Positions 1 to 5,901 of a DNA stretch of 18,201 bases are shown here, in pieces. A program made the position numbers and the translations under genes. Source of the stretch: Muribaculaceae bacterium (lineage in GTDB: Bacteria > Bacteroidota > Bacteroidia > Bacteroidales > Muribaculaceae). Below the pieces are notes generated by a model that worked only from the letters and a program-made list of their open reading frames with translations, ran no database searches and was not told the origin of the DNA. How positions within the stretch are numbered: position 1 is the first letter of the stretch; every line of letters starts with the position of its first letter. The stretch lies in contig JAIDPP010000205.1 of the NCBI GenBank assembly GCA_029062725.1, forward strand, positions 1 to 18,201. Direction: 5' to 3'.

Positions 1-47
1 CTACACATATTAAGTCGTCGGCAGCGTCAGTTGTGTATATGAGACAG
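1..47 (+). other. Illumina Nextera adapter remnant (non-genomic)
   Basis: Bases 1-6 (CTACAC) match the end of the Illumina P5 oligo. Bases 7-14 (ATATTAAG) sit where an 8-base i5 index would be. Bases 15-28 match the Nextera read-1 overhang, and bases 29-47 match the 19-bp Tn5 mosaic end except for A-to-T changes at positions 31 and 40. All blocks are in the correct order and orientation for a library molecule whose insert begins at base 48. This is therefore untrimmed adapter at a contig end rather than bacterial sequence. Any protein that starts inside it (for example at the GTG at 33) has an artificial N-terminus. Confidence 0.96.
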
Positions 48-488
48 GTGATGCAGACGGCCAATTCGCGGGAACGAGGGGTTTATAATGGAGAAACCGG
101 TCGGATAACGGCTGTCACCCCCGAAGAGCAGACGCTGGAGGTCACCTTCTCCGACGGTCGCACCTCACTCTACGCCCGCAGCGAATTGAGCGAACTTGTG
201 CTTGCATACGCCACGACAGTCCATAAACTGCAAGGCTCCGAGGCACGCAACATCATCATCCCCGTAACGATGGCCCATAAGCCGATGCTCTACCGTAACC
301 TGATCTACACAGCCGTAAGCCGTGCAACGCGCCTCTGCATCCTTGTAGGGGAGAAAGAGGCTCTCGAATATGCCATAGAGAATACTCCGGCCGGTCGCCG
401 CAACTCCAATTTCCGCTATAGGCTTCAGGAAGAGGGAAGGGAGAAAGACGATGAAAAAGGAGATATAGACGATGGGTGTTACTCTTAA
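48..488 (+). CDS. RecD-like ATP-dependent DNA helicase, C-terminal fragment
   Basis: This is the 3' end (about 146 codons) of a superfamily 1 helicase of the RecD/RecD2 type, a DNA-unwinding enzyme of recombination and repair. The visible part opens with VMQTANSRERGVYNGETG, the small beta-barrel segment that precedes the last helicase motifs. It continues with LAYATTVHKLQGSEA (motif V region) and NLIYTAVSRATRLCILVG (motif VI, with the arginine of the arginine-finger region), together the UvrD_C_2 fold. The last 20 or so residues are a highly charged tail with no recognisable domain. The Walker A and B motifs lie upstream and are missing because base 48 is the junction with sequencing adapter. 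The reading frame is open across the adapter, so the upstream methionine there is artificial. The family call is firm; RecD2 versus another RecD-like helicase cannot be settled from this fragment. Confidence 0.88.
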   Translation: MMQTANSRERGVYNGETGRITAVTPEEQTLEVTFSDGRTSLYARSELSELVLAYATTVHKLQGSEARNIIIPVTMAHKPMLYRNLIYTAVSRATRLCILVGEKEALEYAIENTPAGRRNSNFRYRLQEEGREKDDEKGDIDDGCYS

Positions 489-503
489 CCGGAAAATTCT
501 TTG

Positions 504-511
504 TAACTTTG
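504..511 (+). promoter_or_regulatory. Bacteroidota -7 promoter element (TonB receptor operon)
   Basis: TAACTTTG matches the Bacteroidota primary sigma factor -7 consensus TAnnTTTG. It lies 19 bases before the ATG of the receptor gene, which implies a very short leader. No good TTTG -33 element is seen at the expected 19-21 bp upstream; only a weak TGTTA occurs near 477-481, inside the end of the helicase gene. The call rests on the -7 match and on position. Confidence 0.6.
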
Positions 512-530
512 CCACCGAAACGAAAGAGAG

Positions 531-2594
531 ATGGCAAAATCAATTTTCATACCCTTTTCCGCCCTGCTTGCCTCGGGATCTTTTTTCCCTGTCGCGGCGC
601 AGGAATCTGCCGATTCCATAGGACAGCTTGAAGAGATTGTCGTCACGGGACAGTCAGCAGGAAGCCGCATAAGTAGCCTGCGTCTGGGCGCCGAGAACCT
701 CGAACTATCCAAGATGGCTCTGATGCCGGTGCTATTCGGCGAGAACGATATCATCAAATCTATCACTTATCTTCCGGGAGTGCATAGCGAGGGCGACGGT
801 GCCGGAGGATTCGAGGTCCGGGGAGGCACATCCGGACAGAACCTTCTCCAACTCGACGGAATGACCCTCTATAACCCCACACATGTGATGGGTATTTTCT
901 CCACATTCAATGATCAGGCGATAGGTCATGCCACCCTCTATAAGGGTCCGATTCCGGCGGCTTTCGGCGAAGCCTCCTCCTCAGTGCTGGAGACGTCTCT
1001 CAATCCGGGCTCCCTTGAGAAATGGGGCGGTTCGGGCACCATAGGCATCCTCGCGGCCAAAGTCGCGGCCGGGGGTCCGGTAGTGAAGGAGCGGTTGTCA
1101 CTTGCCGTCACCGCACGGCGCTCATACGTTGACGCCTTTCTGAAACTGGTGCCGGAATACCGCGACATAGTGATGAATTTCTATGACGTTACCGCCAAGG
1201 TGCGCTATCAGGCGCGCAAGGAAGATGCCCTTGATCTTTCCTTCATAGCGGGCCACGACAATATGGCTATCGGAGGCGTCATGGGAATGTACTGGGGGAA
1301 TATCGCCGGGTCTGCGCAATGGAGCTCGCGCCGCGGCGATAACTGGAGATTCGCCACCACAGGCGCCTATACTTCTTTCGCTACCAAAATGGAGATGAGC
1401 ATAATGAAGGATGAACAGCTTCTGCGGGAATATATCCGCAACGCCTCCCTTAATGAGAACATACGTTACGATATTGATGAAGACCGTTCGCTTGATTTCG
1501 GAGTGAGATCGGAACTGCTGAGGGTGATGTCGGCCGATTTCACGCTTGCCGGAAACCGTAACCGGGATGTCAGGAGCGGCTGGGTCAACGCGGCCTGGGT
1601 CAATTACGAGGGGGTTCTCGGAGGTCCGCTCTATCTTTCGGGGGGAGTGAGGCTGAGCCTCTTCAGCACTCTGACCGGCGATCGTTTCCATCGTTTCTAC
1701 TCCATTCAGGAACCACTCCCTTCCTACATCCCTAAAACCTATTTCACTCCCGAGCCGCGCCTGAGTCTGAAATGGGAGATCAATGAAAACCATAATGTAA
1801 AGGGGGGAGTGTCGCTGACGAGCCAGAGCCTTCATTCGATGCGTGGCAGCGAGACGAGCATGCCTTTCGACCGCTACATGCTCTCCACTGCCGGAATAAA
1901 GCCGGAGCGGACCTGGCAATATGCGGCCGGATATGCCGGAATGACGCCCGATGGAGACTTCGACTGGTCGGCGGAGGCTTATTTCAAGCGGATGGAAAAT
2001 GTGTATGACTATCGCGATGGGAAAAGCATGTTTTCGGCTCTCGACATGGAGACGATAGTCCTGGGTGGGCGCGGAAGGAGCTATGGAGCGGAGTTTATGG
2101 CGCGCAAGAACAGCGGGCGCCTCACGGGATGGATCTCCTACAGTATTTCGAAGACACAGACCAAGATAGCCGGTATAAACGGGGGCCGATGGTATGACGC
2201 TACCAACGACCGCCGCCATGATCTTTCGGTCGTGGCTCTATACCACCTGACCGACCGCTGGAATCTCTCCGGCTCATGGATCTATTCCTCCGGTACTCCT
2301 CTGACCGCACCCGATGATAAATATGAATTGAGCGGAACCACCATCTATTATTACAGCAAACGGAACGGTTACCGCACTCCCGCCACCCACCGTCTCGACC
2401 TCTCCGCCACCTATACCCACCGGGGACGGCGTCTGACTTACGAATGGAGTTTCGGTGTCTATAACCTTTATTGCCGTTATAATCCGTATATTGTGTATTT
2501 CGAGGATGATCCGACGAACCCTTCCGGTTCGCGCGCTGTGTTGCGGGCGATGTTCGGAATCGTACCTTCGGTCTCATATACACTGAGATTCTAA
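531..2594 (+). CDS. TonB-dependent outer-membrane receptor
   Basis: This 687-aa protein is predicted to be a gated outer-membrane beta-barrel that imports a ligand with energy from TonB/ExbBD. A signal peptide (about residues 1-23, ending VAAQ) is followed directly by LEEIVVTGQ, which begins the plug domain. Plug hallmarks are ENDIIKSITYLPGV, FEVRGGTSGQNLLQLDGM and LYNPTHVMGIFSTFN (about residues 70-125). From about residue 145 the chain alternates polar and aromatic residues like barrel strands, and it ends in SVSYTLRF with the C-terminal phenylalanine typical of Bam substrates. It lacks the N-terminal carboxypeptidase-regulatory-like domain that many Bacteroidota receptors of this group carry, so it is somewhat short. 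The ATG at 531 directly precedes the signal peptide. It is followed after 30 bp by a DUF4249 lipoprotein, a common partner. The substrate cannot be told from sequence; the partner is not a SusD protein, so a polysaccharide ligand should not be assumed. Confidence 0.92.
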   Translation: MAKSIFIPFSALLASGSFFPVAAQESADSIGQLEEIVVTGQSAGSRISSLRLGAENLELSKMALMPVLFGENDIIKSITYLPGVHSEGDGAGGFEVRGGTSGQNLLQLDGMTLYNPTHVMGIFSTFNDQAIGHATLYKGPIPAAFGEASSSVLETSLNPGSLEKWGGSGTIGILAAKVAAGGPVVKERLSLAVTARRSYVDAFLKLVPEYRDIVMNFYDVTAKVRYQARKEDALDLSFIAGHDNMAIGGVMGMYWGNIAGSAQWSSRRGDNWRFATTGAYTSFATKMEMSIMKDEQLLREYIRNASLNENIRYDIDEDRSLDFGVRSELLRVMSADFTLAGNRNRDVRSGWVNAAWVNYEGVLGGPLYLSGGVRLSLFSTLTGDRFHRFYSIQEPLPSYIPKTYFTPEPRLSLKWEINENHNVKGGVSLTSQSLHSMRGSETSMPFDRYMLSTAGIKPERTWQYAAGYAGMTPDGDFDWSAEAYFKRMENVYDYRDGKSMFSALDMETIVLGGRGRSYGAEFMARKNSGRLTGWISYSISKTQTKIAGINGGRWYDATNDRRHDLSVVALYHLTDRWNLSGSWIYSSGTPLTAPDDKYELSGTTIYYYSKRNGYRTPATHRLDLSATYTHRGRRLTYEWSFGVYNLYCRYNPYIVYFEDDPTNPSGSRAVLRAMFGIVPSVSYTLRF

Positions 2595-2624
2595 ATTAGA
2601 GTGAACAAGGATCAAAGACTATAA

Positions 2625-3431
2625 ATGGATAAGAAGATATATAAGTTAGCAGCCGTAATGGCGTTGGTGCTTACTTTCCTTTGCGGTTGCGAGAAGGAAC
2701 TCGATTTCAAATACAACGATATAGACCCTATCCCGGTAATAGAGGGCTCCTTGACGCAGCATGGGGCGGAGGTTTCGCTTACCCTCACCACTCCTATGGA
2801 TGAGCCCATGCGTCGCGAACGGCTTACGGATGCCGAGGTAAGTATCCTTGACCTCACTACAGGAGAGGAGATTATGCTGACCATTGACGCAGAAGGGTTT
2901 TACGTCTCTCCGCAAGGAGGACTGGAGGGCCACACCTACCGCCTGATCGTGAAGCGCGGAGGGGAGCTCTACACCTCTGACTGCGAGATGCGTCCGGCTG
3001 TGGAGATCACCGGGATGGAGTTCTCATGGATAAAGATGCCCTACGATTATGTGGCTGTGCTTCAGGTCTCGTTTACGGATAATCCGGCTACGGTCAACGA
3101 CTGTTACTGGATGCGTCTTTACCGTAACGGAGCGGCCTACCAATGGGCCGAGCTGAACGATATCCATGCCTCCGGAGGGGTGATCGATAAGGTGGTGATG
3201 ACCACGCGGCGCGATCTTGAAGAGGAGGATGAAGCCGACCGTCTTGAGAAAGGGGATGTGGTGACAGCTACGATAGTGCCTGTAAGCCGCGCCATGCATG
3301 ATTATTTAGAGGCGTTGGCCGTAGGGAACAGCAACGGCCCGCGGATGTTCACCGGCGGTTTCTGTCTGGGCTATTTCCTTGCCGCACCCATTGCCGAGCG
3401 GACACTTATCTTTGATCCCGACAGCTTCTGA
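2625..3431 (+). CDS. DUF4249-family outer-membrane lipoprotein
   Basis: A 268-aa lipoprotein. Residues 1-21 form a signal peptide with a hydrophobic core and a lipobox (LCGC), so Cys22 is the predicted lipidated residue. The following EKELD is acidic, which fits surface-exposed Bacteroidota lipoproteins. The body resembles DUF4249: IPVIEGSLTQHGAEVSLTLTTP near the N-terminus, an Ig-like segment around TDAEVSILDLTTGEE and GHTYRLIVKRGGELYTSDC, and the closing GYFLAAPIAERTLIFDPDSF. DUF4249 proteins are typically encoded just downstream of TonB-dependent receptors, as here (30 bp gap, same strand, no promoter visible between). They are presumed to be accessory or ligand-capturing subunits, but no biochemical role is established to my knowledge. 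The family call rests on pattern resemblance and context. Confidence 0.8.
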   Translation: MDKKIYKLAAVMALVLTFLCGCEKELDFKYNDIDPIPVIEGSLTQHGAEVSLTLTTPMDEPMRRERLTDAEVSILDLTTGEEIMLTIDAEGFYVSPQGGLEGHTYRLIVKRGGELYTSDCEMRPAVEITGMEFSWIKMPYDYVAVLQVSFTDNPATVNDCYWMRLYRNGAAYQWAELNDIHASGGVIDKVVMTTRRDLEEEDEADRLEKGDVVTATIVPVSRAMHDYLEALAVGNSNGPRMFTGGFCLGYFLAAPIAERTLIFDPDSF

Positions 3432-3538
3432 TAAGAAGATAATAATCAGATTAAGAAGCGCGATCTTATGTGTAGAGAACTTTTCCTTCAGTTCGTGAGA
3501 TTTTTTGGAAGTCTGAAAGATATTCCGGATAATTTCAT

Positions 3539-3546
3539 TAACTTTG
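3539..3546 (+). promoter_or_regulatory. Bacteroidota -7 promoter element (alpha-amylase)
   Basis: TAACTTTG is identical to the -7 element before the TonB receptor. It lies 39 bases before the ATG of the amylase gene, in the only sizeable gap (154 bp) between that gene and the lipoprotein gene. No convincing TTTG stands about 20 bp upstream; the nearest, within 3501-3508, is about 31 bp away. The amylase is therefore probably transcribed on its own rather than from the receptor promoter. Confidence 0.6.
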
Positions 3547-3585
3547 CGTATTAATTACTTAAAAAGCTTAACATTAAAATCAGAC

Positions 3586-5796
3586 ATGAAAGGATTATAC
3601 TCACGCGCCTTGGCTTTAGGGCTTTTCGGCGCGGCTGTGGCAGCCACGGCTCCCGACGTCTCCGCACTCGGCTGGCCCGAGAATTACGAAGGCGTTATGC
3701 TCCAGGGGTTTTACTGGGATTCCTACAAGGATACAGCATGGACCAACCTTGAATCTCAGGCCGACGAGCTGTCAAAATATTTCAAGCTCATCTGGATTCC
3801 CAATTCCGGGAAATGCTCCTATATGGGTTATATGCCCCAGTATTGGTTCACGAACCATAATTCAGCCTTTGGCAGTGAGCAGGAGCTCCTCTCGATGATC
3901 TCCACCTACAAGGCGAAGGGAACCGGCTTCATAGCCGACTGTGTTATCAACCACCGTAACGGCGTGACAGGCTGGTATGATTTCCCTGTAGAGAAATGGA
4001 ACGGCCAGACCTGGAGCATCGGACTTGACGGGATCTGCCGTAACGACGAGATGTATTGGAATGAGGATCAGCCCAATCCTACTGGAAACTATGATACGGG
4101 AGAGAATTTCGACGGTTGCCGCGACCTGGACCATACAAATGCCAATGTGCAGGACAACTGCAAGAACTATGTGAAATGCCTCAAGGAGAAATACGGCTAC
4201 ATAGGTATGCGCTACGATATGGTGAAAGGTTACGGAGGTCAGTATAATAAGATCTACAACACTTACGCCGATGTGGAATATTCCGTTGGGGAGTATTGGG
4301 ATGGCTATGACGCTATAGCTGCCTGGATCGAGGCTACGGGAAAGACATCGGCGGCTTTTGATTTCCCGTGTAAGTATGCGCTCAATGAGGCTTTCTCCAC
4401 CGGAGACATGACCAAACTGGTATGGAAGGAGAACGGCGTCAATGATCAGCCGGCCGGAATGATCCATCATTGGTATCAGCGTTACGCGGTGACGTTTGTG
4501 GATAACCATGACACATACCGCGACGGTTCCAAATATACGGGCAATGTAATAGCAGCCAATGCCTTTATCCTCATGTCGCCCGGTACTCCTTGTGTCTTCC
4601 TTCCCCATTATCAGGCGTACAAGGAGGAGATTCAGCGCCTGATCGATATCCGTAACTCCGCAGGGATCCACAACCAGTCGAGTGTGAAGGTGCTTCGCTC
4701 TACCAGCGACTGCTATATGGCGGAGGTTGACGGGAAGAGAGGGAAGGTAGTGGTCAAGGTAGGCGGCGCTATGGCCTCTCCCGCCGGTTATTCCGATTCC
4801 GATATCAAGGCTGCCGGAAGCGACTATTGCGTATGGACCAAAGTGAATGTCGGAGGTGGCGACGATCCGGTCCCGACCCCTGCGGTTCCCGATCATTTAT
4901 ATCTGATGGGAAATCTTGATGGCGCTCAATGGAGCACATCGGCCTCCCCGGAGATGAAAAAGGATGGAGGCAAGTTCACCATAAGCGCTACTTTTGCGGT
5001 AGCCCCCGGGGAGAAGTATGCCTACTTTAATTTCTGCGATGCTCTGGCAGAAGATTGGGAGCCCCTGAATGCTACGGCTAACCGTTACGGAGCTCCGGAG
5101 GAGGGAACCGTTATCGCTGACAATACCACGGTAAAGATTCAGAAGCACGAGCGCGGAATTTCGGCTTCGAAAGTTCAATCCTGGAAGATTCTTCCGGGCA
5201 CATATACATTGACTGTGGATTTCAGCGATATGAGCCTTACTGTAGGAGAGCGAGGGGAGATAGAGACGGATCCGATGCCTGCTCATTTCTATATCATCGG
5301 TCATGCCGACGGTAATGACTGGGCCTCCGATAAGGGTGTGGAAATGGAGATTTCCGGTGATTGTTTCGTGGCTAAAGTGGATTTAGTGCCTCCTGTTGCT
5401 TCAGATACACGTGCGGGAAAGGCTAACGCTTATTTCAGTTTTACAAAGAGTCTTTCCGACACCTGGGACGGTTTGAATATCGCCGGCAACCGTTATGCTC
5501 CGGAAGTCGATACAGAGCTTACACCGGATGGAAGGCCTGTGGAGCTTAAGGCCAGTGCCAATCCGGCGGAGGCAAAAGCCTATAATGTGGTCCCCGGCCG
5601 ATACGACGTGGAGGTGAACTGGAAGGATAAGACCATCCGTCTGCGATCCGCCATAGAATCGGGGATCGGCTCCATCGACGTGTCGGGTGAGAAAGCGGCC
5701 TATTACAACCTTCAGGGGGTGAGAGTCGTATCACCCAAGAAAGGAGAAATCTACATCTGTGTGAAAGGAAATAAAGCGTGGAAAGTGGTATATTGA
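3586..5796 (+). CDS. Secreted GH13 alpha-amylase with two C-terminal modules
   Basis: This 736-aa protein is predicted to hydrolyse internal alpha-1,4 bonds of starch or glycogen outside the cytoplasm. Residues 1-27 are a signal peptide ending VSA, with no lipobox. The GH13 barrel (about 29-420) shows all conserved regions: FIADCVINH (I, Asp118), GMRYDMVKG (II, nucleophile Asp211), VGEYW (III, acid/base Glu236) and FVDNHDT (IV, Asp309). Two similar modules follow. Residues 436-555 start HLYLMGNLDGAQW and 565-688 start HFYIIGHADGNDW; each has YF(N/S)F, a W-x-x-LN stretch, NRY and a final GxYxxxV strand. They look like SusE/SusF-type starch-binding folds, but binding is inferred. The end (705-736) has YYNLQGVRV, a G-x-IYI stretch and a terminal Lys-Val-Val-Tyr, resembling a Bacteroidales C-terminal sorting domain. 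I chose the ATG at 3586 because the in-frame TTG at 3544 lies inside the promoter and would spoil the signal peptide. Confidence 0.93.
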   Translation: MKGLYSRALALGLFGAAVAATAPDVSALGWPENYEGVMLQGFYWDSYKDTAWTNLESQADELSKYFKLIWIPNSGKCSYMGYMPQYWFTNHNSAFGSEQELLSMISTYKAKGTGFIADCVINHRNGVTGWYDFPVEKWNGQTWSIGLDGICRNDEMYWNEDQPNPTGNYDTGENFDGCRDLDHTNANVQDNCKNYVKCLKEKYGYIGMRYDMVKGYGGQYNKIYNTYADVEYSVGEYWDGYDAIAAWIEATGKTSAAFDFPCKYALNEAFSTGDMTKLVWKENGVNDQPAGMIHHWYQRYAVTFVDNHDTYRDGSKYTGNVIAANAFILMSPGTPCVFLPHYQAYKEEIQRLIDIRNSAGIHNQSSVKVLRSTSDCYMAEVDGKRGKVVVKVGGAMASPAGYSDSDIKAAGSDYCVWTKVNVGGGDDPVPTPAVPDHLYLMGNLDGAQWSTSASPEMKKDGGKFTISATFAVAPGEKYAYFNFCDALAEDWEPLNATANRYGAPEEGTVIADNTTVKIQKHERGISASKVQSWKILPGTYTLTVDFSDMSLTVGERGEIETDPMPAHFYIIGHADGNDWASDKGVEMEISGDCFVAKVDLVPPVASDTRAGKANAYFSFTKSLSDTWDGLNIAGNRYAPEVDTELTPDGRPVELKASANPAEAKAYNVVPGRYDVEVNWKDKTIRLRSAIESGIGSIDVSGEKAAYYNLQGVRVVSPKKGEIYICVKGNKAWKVVY

Positions 5797-5812
5797 TCCA
5801 ATGAATTGAAAT

Positions 5813-5859
5813 AAAAAGGGGGAATATCCTGACTGACAGCCGGGATATTCCCCCTTTTT
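5813..5859. terminator. Bidirectional rho-independent terminator
   Basis: A perfect 17-bp inverted repeat, AAAAAGGGGGAATATCC at 5813-5829 and its complement at 5843-5859, encloses a 13-nt loop. The arm ends in five Ts on the plus strand and, by symmetry, five Ts on the minus strand. It lies 16 bp after the amylase stop and 42 bp beyond the stop of the convergent restriction-modification operon, so it should end transcription from both sides. Confidence 0.93.
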
Positions 5860-5901
5860 ATTTACAGTTTATAGGGTAAGTGGGTAAAGAGATGGTTGTT
5901 C

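Noticed and set aside
1122-2219. Long open frame of 365 codons on the minus strand inside the TonB receptor gene
   Set aside because: No recognisable domain; it mirrors a strongly supported receptor gene and is a compositional shadow.
3544-3585. Upstream TTG start adding 14 residues to the amylase
   Set aside because: It lies within the TAACTTTG -7 element, so it would not be in the mRNA, and the ATG at 3586 starts a normal signal peptide.
3862-4896. Long open frame of 344 codons on the minus strand inside the amylase gene
   Set aside because: It lies opposite the catalytic domain with all GH13 motifs intact on the plus strand; the translated sequence shows no domain.
531-5796. A starch utilisation locus (SusCD plus amylase)
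   Set aside because: There is no SusD homologue, the lipoprotein is DUF4249-like, and the amylase has its own promoter element.
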